Shown here: positions 54,190 to 64,000 of the stretch, piece by piece
Position numbering within the stretch: position 1 is the stretch's first letter
Layout: every line of letters begins with the position of its first letter
NCBI GenBank assembly: GCA_958445065.1
Contig: CAUCQW010000001.1
Coordinates: forward strand, 1-64,000
Direction: 5' to 3'
DNA length: 64,000 nt
From: an uncultured Collinsella sp.
GTDB lineage: Bacteria; Actinomycetota; Coriobacteriia; Coriobacteriales; Coriobacteriaceae
Position numbers and translations under genes: made by a program
The notes under the pieces: model-generated
Database searches by the model: none
What the model was told of the DNA's origin: nothing
What the model saw: only the letters and a program-made list of their open reading frames with translations

Positions 54190-55422
54190 CTAAGCTAGAT
54201 CCCAAAACAGCTCGAACAGAACATTTCCATCGAGCCAGCCCAGGTGTGTCGGTGCTAAACGAGCTCGAACATGGCCCGCGACGACATCTGCCGAAGTAAA
54301 GGGTCCCTCATGGACCCCGAGCGTCTCGGGCACCCAAGTGGCAAGACCCAATTCGAGCGCGCGATCACAAGCGGCTGTCAGCTCATCGGCCGGGATGACA
54401 CGAGCCGCGCGAACCAACAGGTCGGACGCAATACCGCGCGTCATGCGACAAGCGAGCATCAGGTCTTCGGCCGCAGCCTCTCGCTGCGACAGGTATTCGG
54501 CCTCAAACGACGTCGCGTCATCGTCGCGCTGAACCAAACGCACACGGTACGCGTCGCCTCGAGCAGACACGCCGGGGAACAAACCTGCAAGACGGTCGAA
54601 ATCCCCAGTATCAAGCATACCGGCGGCAGAACGGCCCAGGCCCAGGTAGCCCCGTCCGGTCCAGTAGGCAATGTTATGGGCGCACTCATGGCCGTCGAGC
54701 GCGTAGCTCGCCACCTCATACGGATGATAGCCGGCCGCACCCAGGCGCTCACGCGCCGCGTCCATGCACGAAGCCTGAAAATCCTCATCGGGCTCGAGCG
54801 ACTCGTCACGGCACGCCATGCGGTAAAGGGGCGTCCCCTCCTCGAGCGTGAGCGGGTAGACCGACACATGATGAGGCGCCGCCGCCAACACGCCATCGAG
54901 CGTGCTCCGCCAGTTTGCGGCCGTCTGCCCGGGAAGGCCGCACATCAGGTCGCACGACACATCGAGGCCAGCGTCCTTCACCGTCGCGATAGCCGCAAGT
55001 GCGCGATTAGCATCGTGAATGCGGCCAATAGCAGCCAGCTCGGTATTGTCGAGGGTTTGCACGCCCAGAGAGATGCGCGTGACACCCGCCTCGGCAAGCG
55101 CGGTGGCGAGCTCAGCGGTCAGGGACTCAGGATTGGCTTCGCAAGTAAATTCAAAGGGTTTGCACCACATGGAGATACGCCGGGCAAGTTCCACCAGGCG
55201 CTCCCCTGCCAGCGATGGCGTGCCGCCGCCAGTATAGACCGTGCAGACCTGCGCAAGCGCCCCGGCGTCGCCAAAGGAATCGAGGCGCGCATACAACTGC
55301 TCAAAATAGGAATCAAGCGCGGCATCCAAATCATACGCAGCAAAGCTGCGCGAGTCAAAGTCGCAGTACCGGCACTTTTGAGCGCAAAACGGCACGTGCA
55401 CGTACAGCGCGGTAACGGCCAC
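54190..55422 (-). CDS. hemW: Radical SAM protein HemW
   Basis: 410 residues, GTG start. Cluster motif C13-x3-C17-x2-C20 (CAQKCRYC) followed by DF, as in HemW; GGGTPSLAG, SLGVQTLDN and CDLMCGLPGQT follow. HemW proteins bind and deliver heme and are not coproporphyrinogen oxidases. Starts 2 bp after dusB. Confidence 0.92.
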   Translation of the reverse strand: MAVTALYVHVPFCAQKCRYCDFDSRSFAAYDLDAALDSYFEQLYARLDSFGDAGALAQVCTVYTGGGTPSLAGERLVELARRISMWCKPFEFTCEANPESLTAELATALAEAGVTRISLGVQTLDNTELAAIGRIHDANRALAAIATVKDAGLDVSCDLMCGLPGQTAANWRSTLDGVLAAAPHHVSVYPLTLEEGTPLYRMACRDESLEPDEDFQASCMDAARERLGAAGYHPYEVASYALDGHECAHNIAYWTGRGYLGLGRSAAGMLDTGDFDRLAGLFPGVSARGDAYRVRLVQRDDDATSFEAEYLSQREAAAEDLMLACRMTRGIASDLLVRAARVIPADELTAACDRALELGLATWVPETLGVHEGPFTSADVVAGHVRARLAPTHLGWLDGNVLFELFWDLA

Positions 55423-55424
55423 CG

Positions 55425-56468
55425 TTAGGCCTCCAGCGGATGAGCAGGCACCGACTCGCCGGCGGCAAGCGCGGCCTCGCAGGCCACCACGTCGCGCTCG
55501 ATATCATCGACCAGCGCCATAAACTCCTCGTACGTAGAGCAACGCACCACCTGAGCGCGCCAGGCGGCGGCATGGGGCATACCCTTTAAGTACCAGCTTG
55601 CGTACGTGCGAGCACGCGACATGAGCGGCAGAAGCTCGTGCGTCAACGTCAGGTGCTCGCGCAGAGCCTCCAGGCGCTCGACCGAGGAGCGAGAAGGAAC
55701 CGGCGTGCCATCGAGTGCAAGGGCTCGGGCATCGCCGAACACCCACGGATTGCCGTAGATGCCGCGCGCGATAAACACCGCGCTGGCACCCGAGCCGTGC
55801 AGATGCTCAGCAGCGTCCTCGGCCGAGAACACATCGCCCGAACCAATCACGGGAATCTCGACAGCGTCGGCAACCTCATCGACGACAGACCAATCGGCCT
55901 GGCCCGTGTAGAGCTGCGTGGCGCAACGACCATGCACGGCGACTGCGGCAGCCCCTGCACTCTCAAGCATCTGGGCAAATGTCGCGGCATTGCGGTCCTC
56001 GGCATAAAAGCCCTTGCGAATCTTGACGGTCACGGGCACGTGCGCCGCGCCCACCGTGGCCTCGACGATCTTCTCGGCCAGGTCGGGCGTGCGCATGAGC
56101 GCCGAGCCCTCGCCCTTGGTAACGACCTTGCGGGCGGGACATGCCATGTTGATATCGATGAGCGACAGGCGATCGCCCACACGTTCCTCGACGGCAGCGA
56201 CGGCGCTCGCAAACTGATCGGGTTTGGAGCCAAAGAGCTGCACGCAAATCTGCTGCTCCTCGTCGGCCGGTAGCACCAGGCGCCACGTCTTATTGCTGGC
56301 ATAGGCAAGGCCCGCCACGCTCACCATCTCGCTGTAGGCAAGGTTGGCACCGCGGCGGCGGCACATGATACGGTAGGCAGGGTCGGTCACGCCCGCCATG
56401 GGAGCCATAAGGAACGGCTGCTCGGCATAGGCGCCCAGCAGCCGCTTGCTGTATTCAGAAAGCGCCAT
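55425..56468 (-). CDS. dusB: tRNA-dihydrouridine synthase
   Basis: 347 residues. TIM-barrel FMN enzyme: MAPMAGVTDPAYRIMCRRRG, catalytic Cys in NMACPARKV, VTVKIRKGF, AAAVAVHGRCATQLYTG and IGSGDVFSAEDA. Reduces uridines in tRNA D-loops. Between lepA (4-bp gap) and hemW. Confidence 0.93.
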   Translation of the reverse strand: MALSEYSKRLLGAYAEQPFLMAPMAGVTDPAYRIMCRRRGANLAYSEMVSVAGLAYASNKTWRLVLPADEEQQICVQLFGSKPDQFASAVAAVEERVGDRLSLIDINMACPARKVVTKGEGSALMRTPDLAEKIVEATVGAAHVPVTVKIRKGFYAEDRNAATFAQMLESAGAAAVAVHGRCATQLYTGQADWSVVDEVADAVEIPVIGSGDVFSAEDAAEHLHGSGASAVFIARGIYGNPWVFGDARALALDGTPVPSRSSVERLEALREHLTLTHELLPLMSRARTYASWYLKGMPHAAAWRAQVVRCSTYEEFMALVDDIERDVVACEAALAAGESVPAHPLEA

Positions 56469-56472
56469 AGAC

Positions 56473-58284
56473 CTACTCGTCCACCTTGAGGATCGCCATA
56501 AAGGCCTCCTGCGGGACCTCGACCGATCCGATGGCCTTCATGCGCTTCTTGCCCTCTTTCTGCTTCTCGAGCAGCTTGCGCTTACGCGAGATATCGCCGC
56601 CGTAGCACTTAGCAAGAACGTCCTTGCGACGCGCCTTGACGGTGGAACGGGCGATGATCTTGTTGCCGATAGCACCCTGGATGGGCACCTCGAACAGCTG
56701 ACGCGGGATGATCTCCTTGAGCTTGTCGCACAGGCCACGGGCCAGGCCATATGCCTTGTCCTTATGGACGATAAACGAAAGCGCGTCCACCTCGTCGCCC
56801 GAAAGCAGGATGTCGAGCTTGACGAGCTCAGAGGGGCGATATTCGTTGAACTCATAGTCGAGCGAGGCGTAACCCTTGGTGCGGCTCTTGAGCTGATCGA
56901 AGAAGTCCAAGATGAGCTCAGCGAGCGGCATATCGAAGCGCATCTCGACCGATTTGCTCGTCAGGTGGATCATGTCGGTTGTGACGCCGCGGTGCTCGAT
57001 GGCGAGCTGCATGACGGCACCCGTGTACTCAGGCGGGCAGATGATCTTTGCCTTGAGGTAGGGTTCCTCGATACGTTCGATGCGCGTGGCCTCGGGAAGG
57101 TCCTGCGGACTGCGGACATCGATCATTTCGCCGTCGGTCTTGTAGACGTGATAGTCGACCGAGGGACTCGTGGCAATGAGGTCCAGGTTGAACTCGCGCT
57201 CCAGGCGTTCCTTGACGACTTCCATGTGCAGCAGGCCCAGGAAGCCCACGCGGAAGCCGAAACCGAGCGCCACCGACGTCTCGGGCTCCCACACCAACGA
57301 CGGGTCGTTGACGTGCAGCTTATCGAGGGCGTCACGCAGGTTCTCGTAGTCCTTGTTGTCGATCGGGAACAGGCCCGTGTAGACCATGGGCTTGGCCTCG
57401 CGGTAGCCCGGCAGAGGCTCGGGGCAGGGGTTCGAAGCCCACGTAAGGGTATCGCCCACGCGCACAGCCTCGGGGTCCTTCAGACCCGTGACCACATAGC
57501 CAACCTCGCCGACGGTCAGCGCGTCGACCGGGGTCTCGGCAGGACGCTTGACGCCCACGCCGTCGACCAAAAAGTCACCCTTGGCCTGCATCATAAGCAG
57601 AGTATCGCCCTTTTTGATGGAACCATCGAAGACGCGCACCGTAGCCACCACACCGCGATACTCGTCAAAGTACGAATCCAAAATGAGCGCTTTGAGCGGA
57701 GCGTTTGCATCGCCCTTAGGCGGCGAAATCAAAAAGACGATGGACTCCAGCAGATCGTGAATGCCCTCGCCGGTCTTGCCCGAGACGCACACGGCATCAT
57801 CGGCGGGAATCGCCAGGTCGTCCTCGATCTCGGTCTTAACCTCGTCGGGATGGGCCGAGGGCAGGTCGATCTTGTTGATGGCGGGCACAATGTCCAGATT
57901 GGCGTTCATGGCGAGCGTCGCGTTGGAAACGGTCTGCGCCTCGACGCCCTGCGTGGCGTCGACAACGAGTACCGCGCCCTCACAGGCTGCCAGCGAGCGC
58001 GAGACCTCATAGGTAAAGTCAACGTGGCCCGGCGTATCGATCAGATTGAACTGATACGTCTCACCATCGTCGGCGTCATAGGAAACGCGGACGGCATTGG
58101 ACTTGATCGTAATGCCGCGCTCGCGCTCGATATCCATGGTGTCGAGCAGCTGCGACTCCATGTCGCGTTCGTCGACGGTATGGGTGAGCTCGAGGATGCG
58201 GTCGCTGATCGTGGACTTGCCATGGTCGATATGCGCAACGATCGAGAAGTTGCGGATGTGGGAAATGTCAATTGAAGTATTCAT
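56473..58284 (-). CDS. lepA: Elongation factor 4 (LepA)
   Basis: 603 residues from ATG 58284 ([20 protein letters not shown]). GTPase G1 [10 protein letters not shown]3 DTPGHVDF, G4 NKID; EF-G-like domains and the LepA-specific C-terminal domain ([20 protein letters not shown]). Back-translocates or rescues ribosomes. First of the lepA-dusB-hemW group. Confidence 0.97.
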   Translation of the reverse strand: MNTSIDISHIRNFSIVAHIDHGKSTISDRILELTHTVDERDMESQLLDTMDIERERGITIKSNAVRVSYDADDGETYQFNLIDTPGHVDFTYEVSRSLAACEGAVLVVDATQGVEAQTVSNATLAMNANLDIVPAINKIDLPSAHPDEVKTEIEDDLAIPADDAVCVSGKTGEGIHDLLESIVFLISPPKGDANAPLKALILDSYFDEYRGVVATVRVFDGSIKKGDTLLMMQAKGDFLVDGVGVKRPAETPVDALTVGEVGYVVTGLKDPEAVRVGDTLTWASNPCPEPLPGYREAKPMVYTGLFPIDNKDYENLRDALDKLHVNDPSLVWEPETSVALGFGFRVGFLGLLHMEVVKERLEREFNLDLIATSPSVDYHVYKTDGEMIDVRSPQDLPEATRIERIEEPYLKAKIICPPEYTGAVMQLAIEHRGVTTDMIHLTSKSVEMRFDMPLAELILDFFDQLKSRTKGYASLDYEFNEYRPSELVKLDILLSGDEVDALSFIVHKDKAYGLARGLCDKLKEIIPRQLFEVPIQGAIGNKIIARSTVKARRKDVLAKCYGGDISRKRKLLEKQKEGKKRMKAIGSVEVPQEAFMAILKVDE

Positions 58285-58308
58285 GCGGACTATCTTACCC
58301 GAGCGGTA

Positions 58309-58343
58309 CAAAAATGGAGCCTGTTCCATAAAACAGGCTCCAT
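58309..58343 (-). terminator. Terminator of rpsT
   Basis: Perfect 12-bp stem ATGGAGCCTGTT/AACAGGCTCCAT (58314-58325 with 58332-58343) followed on the minus strand by TTTTT. Confidence 0.92.
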
Positions 58344-58379
58344 TTATGCGCGTAATCTGTGTGGTGTGAAATTTACAAC

Positions 58380-58646
58380 TTAGGCGTTGATGCTGTTCAC
58401 GAGCTTGGCAAGACCGGACTTGCGGTTGGAAGCCTGGTTCTTGTGGATAACATGCTTGGCGGCAGCCATGTCGAGACGCTTGGTGACGGTCTTGAGGGCA
58501 GCCTGGGCCTTCTCGGCGTCGCCCTCGGCGACGGCGGACTGGACGTGCTTGGTCAGCGTCTTGAGCTCGGACTTGACAGCCTTGTTACGCATGCGAGCTG
58601 CCTCATTGGTGCGGATACGCTTCTTCTGAGACTTGATGTTTGCCAC
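58380..58646 (-). CDS. rpsT: 30S ribosomal protein S20
   Basis: 88 residues from GTG 58646 ([15 protein letters not shown]) with AAAGGAA 8 nt upstream; an ATG-led frame to 58715 lacks one. Typical S20 helices rich in Lys/Ala ([19 protein letters not shown] ... [18 protein letters not shown]). Own terminator follows. S20 genes are commonly beside holA. Confidence 0.97.
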   Translation of the reverse strand: MANIKSQKKRIRTNEAARMRNKAVKSELKTLTKHVQSAVAEGDAEKAQAALKTVTKRLDMAAAKHVIHKNQASNRKSGLAKLVNSINA

Positions 58647-58779
58647 TTCTGGAGTTCCTTTCGAGTTCCTTGCAAAAAATGTATGACACCTCTGAGACAC
58701 GGTGAGGTCATGCAAGCGCCTACTATAGCACGCTCCCTCTCAAAGGGATAGAACGAATTTGTCAAATAGGCAGGTATCA

Positions 58780-59742
58780 TCACGATTTTCTCAAGATGTT
58801 CGTAATCCAGAGCAAAAGCGCCGTCTGAGAATCGGCCGAACCCTTGAGCGCGAGCTCCACATCGACCGCACCCTCGAGCGCGGCAACGAGCTCTGCCATC
58901 GAAAAGCGACGTGCCCAGGTCAGGTGATTCTTGACCTGCCAGGACTGGAGCTTGAGCGTTGCGGCCAGCTCGCGACCCTGCCCACGCGCGTCGAGCGCCT
59001 TGGCGACGATAAGCTCGCGAATGCGACCGCACAGCAATGTGTAAGTCCACACGTAGCTCTTGGAGGGCAGGAGCTTAAAGAGCTCGAGCGAACGCCGCAT
59101 ATCGCGAGCCGAGACGGCGTTGAGGAAGTCCCAGGGTTGGACCTCGGCCGTACGAACAATCCAGCGCTCAACATCGGCAAGTTCAATCTGAGGCGACTCG
59201 ACCATCTGGGCAAGCTTAGCCAAGTCGTTATCGAGCATGCGCGTGTTTTCGCCCGAACGCGAGACGAGCTCCTCGGCGGCCGCCGTCGAAATCGACTTAC
59301 CGCGCTGCGTCGCCATCTGCTGAACACGGCGCGGCAGTTCCCAGCGCTTGGTACCCGAGCAATCGACGATAGCCTTCTTGTCGATCTTGGCGATTGCCTT
59401 ATACAGGCGCGTATTCTTGGCAAGTGAGTCGGCGATGATGAGGCAGACCGTTGTGGGGCTGGGACTCGCCAGATACCCAACGAGCGGCTCCGAGACCGCC
59501 TTGGCGAGCTTTGAGCAGCCATCGAGGATTACCAGACGAAACTCACTGCCCATCGGAAAGGTGTTAAGCGATCCGATAATGGACTCGATATCGGGGTCCT
59601 TGGTCATGTCTCGCTCGTCGAGGTTGAACTCGACCATACCCGATTTTTCCAGACGCGCTTTCATACGCGAGACGGCGTGGTCGCGCTTAACTCCGTCGGT
59701 ACCGACGATCAGATATGCCGGCAGCAAACCGGTTTCGGACAT
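58780..59742 (-). CDS. holA: DNA polymerase III subunit delta
   Basis: 320 residues from ATG 59742 (MSETGLLPAYLIVGTDGVKR) with GGGAGGGG upstream. An N-terminal AAA+-like fold without Walker A (normal for delta), ILDGCSKL, a middle helical domain (ISTAAAEELVSRSGENTRML) and the C-terminal collar domain. Opens the beta clamp. Downstream of comEC, upstream of rpsT. Confidence 0.92.
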   Translation of the reverse strand: MSETGLLPAYLIVGTDGVKRDHAVSRMKARLEKSGMVEFNLDERDMTKDPDIESIIGSLNTFPMGSEFRLVILDGCSKLAKAVSEPLVGYLASPSPTTVCLIIADSLAKNTRLYKAIAKIDKKAIVDCSGTKRWELPRRVQQMATQRGKSISTAAAEELVSRSGENTRMLDNDLAKLAQMVESPQIELADVERWIVRTAEVQPWDFLNAVSARDMRRSLELFKLLPSKSYVWTYTLLCGRIRELIVAKALDARGQGRELAATLKLQSWQVKNHLTWARRFSMAELVAALEGAVDVELALKGSADSQTALLLWITNILRKS

Positions 59743-59820
59743 TGCGCCCCCCTCCCGCAGGCCTTCGTATTCGTTCCGTGCCATTCTAGCCCAGAGGCCC
59801 ACCACACGCCAACGACGTCG

Positions 59821-62124
59821 TCACGGTCGCTGGCATCGCATCGCAAAGCAATTCGCAGTCGGTGTGACGGTAATGTCGCCGTGTTCGATGGTACACGCGA
59901 ACACACCACCCGCTTCCTTAACGGCATCGATACAGGCATCGGACGGATGGCCGTATCGATTCCCCTCACCGGCGCTTGCGAGGGAAAGCTCGGGCTTCAG
60001 GACGTCCAGCAACTCGCCATCGACTGAAACCTTGGAGCCGTGATGCCCAAGTTTAAGGACATCGATATCCCCCACCTCCTGCACGAATTCCCGCTCTTGG
60101 TCGAGCTCGGCATCACCGGTGAGAAGTATTCGCAGGCCCTTGCCTTCCTGAACATAAGAGAGCAGCAGGACAAGCGAGTCCTCATTTCCCTCGCCATCCA
60201 CGAACTCGAATGGCCACATCACGCGAGCGCAAAATAAGCCGATGTCGACCGTATCCCCACGGCGCACCTGCCGATACTCCACGCCAGGTCGGTTCAATAC
60301 CTCGGCAGGAGCATCCTCCAGCGCATCCGCCGCCACGGCAATCGTTCCGATCGAAAACTGTTCGAGCACGGCAGGCAAACCACCCCAGTGGTCCTCATCC
60401 CAATGCGTCACAAAAACGGCATCGATATGGTGCACGTTATTGCGAACCAACGCCGCAACCACACGCTCGTCGAGCCCGCAGTCGACGAGAGCTACTGCGC
60501 CGCCTTGGCGGATAAGAATCGCATCGGCCTGGCCCACATCGAGCACCGTCACCGAAGGCGGAGCGAATCGATCCCAATAGACGTACGGAATCGCAGCCAA
60601 GAGCATCAGGCATGCAAGCCCCGCCGCCATAGGACGTGCACGGGGACGCGGCCACCAGACCAGCAGAACCGCCAGAAAACACGGCACTAGGTAAATCCAC
60701 ATGCTATCGGGCGGCACGCTCACGTATGCACCCGGCACGGCGGCAAACAGCTGCTCGAAGAACAGCGCGCAACGGGCGGCAATCATGGGCACAACGAGCG
60801 CCCAAGTCCGCAACGGTCCCACGAGCGAAAAGGGAGCCAGCACGATCGACACAGCGAGCAGTACGCTCACCACCGGACCGATGACCGCATTTGCCAACGG
60901 AGCAATGAGCGAGAATGTACCGAAGGCAGGAATGGTAATGGGAAGTGTCGCCAGTTGTGAGCACAGCGTGACGGAAAGCACGCTGGCAAAGCCTGATGGC
61001 ACACCTAGCTCACCCAAAGCGTAGGTCGCATAGGGACAAAAGCACAGAATGGCTAAGACGCTGGCACACGAGAGTTGAAAGCCCATCTCGAACAGCACCG
61101 TCGGCCGCAGTAGCACAAAGATGGACATGGTTACGAAGAGTGCCGAAAGGCCGTGCCGACGACGCCCCGCGCCGTTTACGACAAGCGTCACGAACACCAT
61201 GCAGCACGCACGCACGGCCGAGGGAGACGCCCCCGTAAAGGCAGCATAGCCGACAAGCGTTATCGCCAATATCGCCCGCTGAAGACCACGTGAGCACCGA
61301 GTCTTTTGCAATACACCCTCGATTACAAACCCCACGATAGCCAAATGGCTGCCCGAGACGGCGATAAGATGCGCCGTTCCCGTCACCGAAAACCAGTCGC
61401 CCGCCGGCTGGGCGCGCAGCTCGGCCGAACGACCGCAGGCGACACCGGCTATGAGCGCCCGCGCCGGGTCGGTCGCAGGCGCGATGGACGCAAGCAGCCC
61501 ATTTCTCAGCCGAAGCAGCGGCACCGGAGAGCCCTCATCGACCGACACGACTCGAACGGCTTTAGCCTTGCGCACCTCGCCTCGGAGCACGCGCGATCGT
61601 CCATATGCATCGTTCTCAAAACGTGAAACGCGACCGATAACACGCACGTGCGCCCCGACCTTGAGCTCACGATCACACGATAGGCGAACCGTTGCCAAGT
61701 TCTTACCGTCCGCGCGTGCCTCGCAGGTATAGGAATACACGTCGTCGTTTATGGATGGATCACCCTGCACGACAAACTCGAGGCCGCTTGCCGCTCGACC
61801 GTCGAGCGCCCTCGAGGCGCTGAGCGCACCCACAGCCCACCACGCCGAGACGACCGCTCCCGCCACGAGACCGACGGACGCGGCATACAGCCACCGCTTC
61901 AAAGGGGCAAGCCTCGCACAAGAGTGAGCCAGCACAACGAAAACCGCTGCCGCAACGGGAATGGCCCATAGCGGCCCGACCGCCGTCGCCCGCTCCCTCA
62001 GCAGCGCATCAGCGGCTATGCTGAGCACCAAGGCGCAGCTCACGCACATGCCGGCACACAGGGCCATCGTCCACGGAATCAGGGGCCGCGGAGGTATCAC
62101 GTGCTCTCGCTCGGTCGCACTCAT
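59821..62124 (-). CDS. comEC: ComEC/Rec2 DNA-uptake channel
   Basis: 767 residues; ATG 62124 overlaps the comEA stop by 4 nt (ATGA), preferred over 62136. N-terminal TM helices and OB-like DUF4131 region (SCDRELKVGAHVRVIGRVSR), the Competence domain with HLIAVSGSHLAIVGFVIEG and about ten TM helices, and a C-terminal metallo-beta-lactamase domain (VTHWDEDHWGG, GHHGSKVS). Carries single-stranded DNA across the membrane in transformation. Confidence 0.95.
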   Translation of the reverse strand: MSATEREHVIPPRPLIPWTMALCAGMCVSCALVLSIAADALLRERATAVGPLWAIPVAAAVFVVLAHSCARLAPLKRWLYAASVGLVAGAVVSAWWAVGALSASRALDGRAASGLEFVVQGDPSINDDVYSYTCEARADGKNLATVRLSCDRELKVGAHVRVIGRVSRFENDAYGRSRVLRGEVRKAKAVRVVSVDEGSPVPLLRLRNGLLASIAPATDPARALIAGVACGRSAELRAQPAGDWFSVTGTAHLIAVSGSHLAIVGFVIEGVLQKTRCSRGLQRAILAITLVGYAAFTGASPSAVRACCMVFVTLVVNGAGRRRHGLSALFVTMSIFVLLRPTVLFEMGFQLSCASVLAILCFCPYATYALGELGVPSGFASVLSVTLCSQLATLPITIPAFGTFSLIAPLANAVIGPVVSVLLAVSIVLAPFSLVGPLRTWALVVPMIAARCALFFEQLFAAVPGAYVSVPPDSMWIYLVPCFLAVLLVWWPRPRARPMAAGLACLMLLAAIPYVYWDRFAPPSVTVLDVGQADAILIRQGGAVALVDCGLDERVVAALVRNNVHHIDAVFVTHWDEDHWGGLPAVLEQFSIGTIAVAADALEDAPAEVLNRPGVEYRQVRRGDTVDIGLFCARVMWPFEFVDGEGNEDSLVLLLSYVQEGKGLRILLTGDAELDQEREFVQEVGDIDVLKLGHHGSKVSVDGELLDVLKPELSLASAGEGNRYGHPSDACIDAVKEAGGVFACTIEHGDITVTPTANCFAMRCQRP

Positions 62125-62834
62125 ACGCAGATGCAATCTTTGATTTTGGCAAGCTTCTTCTCGCCGATTCCCGACACGCGCATCAGATCGTCAACCGAAG
62201 CAAAAGCACCGTTCTTTGTCCGCTCATCGATAATCGACTGTGCCATTGAGGGACCGATTCCCGAGAGCGTCTGCAGCTCTGCCGAGCTTGCCGTATTAAT
62301 GTTTACTAGGCCTGTTGCGCCACCGACGCCTGATGATGCGGAAGCCCCACCATCAACACCGGCTTCCGCAATGGACACCTGCTGCTCCCCTACCGTTGGA
62401 ACGTGAATTTTTTGTCCATCAGTGACCTTGGATGCACGATTAAGCCCCGTAACGTCTGCTTCGGGCGCCAGCCCGCCGGCGGCATCAATCGCCTGAGCCA
62501 CCCGCGCCCCGTCTTTGAGGCGATATACACCGGGTGACACCACGGCGCCATCAACATCGACATAGACCTCTGCCGCGGCAGACGCCTTAGGCGAAGAGCC
62601 TTCGGATGTCTTTCCGCTCGAAGCATCGCCGGATCCCGGCACCACTAACGTGCCCGAACCATCAGTGCGCTCAAACGACACACCGCCGGCACCGCCGCCA
62701 AGGTTCGCCATCGCCAGCCCACTCGCCATCGCAATGACGACCAGTATCGCCATCACCACTGCCTTATGACCGAGCAGCTTGCCCGCCCAGCGGTCCATCT
62801 TTTTGACTCGTTCGTGTTGTTCGCGCTGCGCCAT
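62121..62834 (-). CDS. comEA: Competence protein ComEA (DNA receptor)
   Basis: 237 residues from ATG 62834 (MAQREQHERVKK) with GGGAGG 7 nt upstream. TM helix about 25-47, Ser/Gly-rich linker, SLBB domain about 90-145 (VYVDVDGAVVSPGVYRLKDG), and two helix-hairpin-helix motifs at the end (NINTASSAELQTLSGIGPSM, DLMRVSGIGEKKLAKIKDCI). Binds double-stranded DNA outside and hands it to ComEC. Part of the recA-type repeat array lies 78 bp upstream. Confidence 0.94.
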   Translation of the reverse strand: MAQREQHERVKKMDRWAGKLLGHKAVVMAILVVIAMASGLAMANLGGGAGGVSFERTDGSGTLVVPGSGDASSGKTSEGSSPKASAAAEVYVDVDGAVVSPGVYRLKDGARVAQAIDAAGGLAPEADVTGLNRASKVTDGQKIHVPTVGEQQVSIAEAGVDGGASASSGVGGATGLVNINTASSAELQTLSGIGPSMAQSIIDERTKNGAFASVDDLMRVSGIGEKKLAKIKDCICV

Positions 62835-62911
62835 AGCAAAACCTCCCAACACCATCGTGTCAGGAAAGGAGCTCCACAACAGCCACGCCCCAAAACCGGT
62901 TTTTGCGGTCA

Positions 62912-62930
62912 AACCAAAAACCGACCAAAA
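62912..62930. promoter_or_regulatory. Motif upstream of comEA shared with recA
   Basis: AACCAAAAACCGACCAAAA matches 33491-33509 upstream of recA at 17 of 19 bases, with the two ACCAA units again 11 bp apart and in the same orientation to the gene. Confidence 0.55.
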
Positions 62931-63003
62931 CCTTGCACAAATCTGTCCATTTATTCAGGCAAACGTCAGCAAATGAACACTTAGCCGCAAAATGCCCAGA
63001 TAG

Positions 63004-63037
63004 CAAAAGACCGACGATGCAGGCGCATCGTCGGTCT
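63004..63037 (-). terminator. Terminator of thiI
   Basis: Perfect 13-bp stem AGACCGACGATGC/GCATCGTCGGTCT (63008-63020 with 63025-63037) followed by TTTT on the minus strand, 11 bp after the thiI stop. Confidence 0.9.
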
Positions 63038-63047
63038 ATGCACAAAT

Positions 63048-64000
63048 TTACTCGTGATCTTGGTAAATCTCACGCGGAGCAAGCTCCGAATGTTTGCGTT
63101 TTAAGGTCTTAGGGGCCTTATATGTGTTGCTCTCGAAGTCGATGTACTCGGTCTGCTTGAGCAGGCGCTCAATCATCTCCTCGTGGTCGAACAGCTCCCA
63201 GGCCTCGTGCACGGCATCGAGTTTGGCGTGCGTCTCGGGACGACGCGGCATAAACAGCGTGCAGCAGTCGGGAGCGGCCTCAGTCGAGATATCGAACGTA
63301 CCGATCTCCTCGGCGCGTGCGATGATCTCCTGTTTGTCCGAACCGATGAGAGGACGGAACACGGGAATCTTCACGGCTTCGTTGACGGCCATGATGTTCT
63401 CAAGCGTTTGGGAGGCAACCTGCCCAAGCGATTCGCCCGTAACGATGGCCCTGGCACCCTCGATGTGTGCAATGCGCTCAGCAACCGAATACATAATGCG
63501 GCGATACATGATCACGCGCAGGTTGCTGGGACAGGTGACCGAAATCTCACGCTGGCAGTCGCCAAACGGCACCACGTACAGGCGGCCGATCTGGACACCC
63601 GGCTCAAGCGCACGGATGATGTCCTGCACCAGGTATTCACTCGTGTCGGGCGTCTGCGGACGACCGGAGAAATGCACCGGCACGCACACCGCGCCGCGAC
63701 GCGCGAGCATCCAGGTCGCCACCGGAGAATCGATACCCGACGACAGAAGCGTCACGACCTTGCCGGCAGAACCCACCGGAAGGCCGCCAACGCCGCGCTC
63801 GGAGCGCGCATACACGTAGACACTACCCTGAACCACCAGAACGTGCACCATCGCGTCGGGGTCGTGCATCTGGACCTTTTTATCGGGAAACACCTCACAC
63901 AGCACCTCGCCAACCTGTCGATTGATATCGATCGAGGTGAGCTCATAGTCAGTATTGGAGCGCTTGGCGTGCACCTTAAACGAATCGAAGGAACCAAACT
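63048..64000 (-). CDS. thiI: tRNA 4-thiouridine synthase ThiI, partial (N-terminus beyond right edge)
   Basis: About 316 residues are visible; the frame is open to the window edge. The tail of the THUMP domain comes first (FKVHAKRSNTDYELTSIDINRQVG), then the PP-loop ATP pyrophosphatase (LLSSGIDSPVATWMLARRG, SGGxDS-type) and GESLGQVASQTLENI. Near the C-terminus the Cys residues of APDCCTLFMPR are seen. No rhodanese domain follows, as in many non-enterobacterial ThiI. Adds sulphur to U8 of tRNA. A GTG at 63974 is internal, not the start. Confidence 0.95.
   Translation of the reverse strand, partial: FGSFDSFKVHAKRSNTDYELTSIDINRQVGEVLCEVFPDKKVQMHDPDAMVHVLVVQGSVYVYARSERGVGGLPVGSAGKVVTLLSSGIDSPVATWMLARRGAVCVPVHFSGRPQTPDTSEYLVQDIIRALEPGVQIGRLYVVPFGDCQREISVTCPSNLRVIMYRRIMYSVAERIAHIEGARAIVTGESLGQVASQTLENIMAVNEAVKIPVFRPLIGSDKQEIIARAEEIGTFDISTEAAPDCCTLFMPRRPETHAKLDAVHEAWELFDHEEMIERLLKQTEYIDFESNTYKAPKTLKRKHSELAPREIYQDHE

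Overview
The window looks like a chromosomal segment of a Coriobacteriia actinobacterium, most likely Collinsella or a close relative. This is inferred from gene content and order (pgsA2-like/GarA-like FHA/MerR, SpoVS with RNase Y, RNase J, ftsK-rodZ-yajQ-rimO-pgsA-cinA-recA-recX) and moderate-to-high GC. No database search was possible.

Layout. 1-1024 is the right end of an integrated element: the N-terminal part of a tyrosine integrase, cut by the window edge, and the displaced 3' end of a tRNA-Pro(GGG) gene as attachment site, followed by that tRNA's own terminator. 1025-8250 is an accessory stretch rich in gene remnants (DUF6273 surface-protein tail, thioredoxin-fold tail, exonuclease tail, C-terminally altered RHH antitoxin). 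Its intact genes are a small Cys-containing secreted protein, a 3-TM protein, a fused permease-ATPase ABC transporter and a DUF1648 membrane protein lying between two 175-bp direct repeats. 8254-12810 is a very GC-rich lantibiotic or antimicrobial-peptide immunity operon: ABC transporter LanFEG plus a response regulator and a histidine kinase.

13199-64000 is mostly core genome. First come a CDP-alcohol phosphatidyltransferase, a GarA-like FHA protein, a MerR regulator, apt, an NlpC/P60 hydrolase, a DegV protein, a DUF1836 regulator, trxB and a diacylglycerol-type glycosyltransferase. Next are dut, nrdR and the SOS pair lysM-protein/lexA, then hflX-miaA-miaB, spoVS, a GHKL ATPase, rny, recX and recA. 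The block cinA-pgsA-rimO-yajQ-rodZ-ftsK-rnj follows on the minus strand. Last come pnp-rpsO, recO-era-dgkA-ybeY-phoH-mtaB, two dnaJ genes, hemW-dusB-lepA, rpsT, holA-comEC-comEA and a partial thiI.

Regulation visible in the DNA: three LexA boxes between the LysM protein and lexA, and one between the -35 and -10 of recA. A run of RACCAA repeats spaced 10-12 bp lies upstream of recA, and part of it recurs upstream of comEA. A CTAGATA-type site is shared by degV and the DUF1836 gene. Two families of intergenic inverted-repeat elements occur at 21.3-21.7 kb and 42.9-43.9 kb. In the first, copies keep nearly the same 36-nt loop while the outer stem arms differ in sequence yet stay complementary. 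In the second, two copies lie in opposite orientation around a single acetyltransferase gene.
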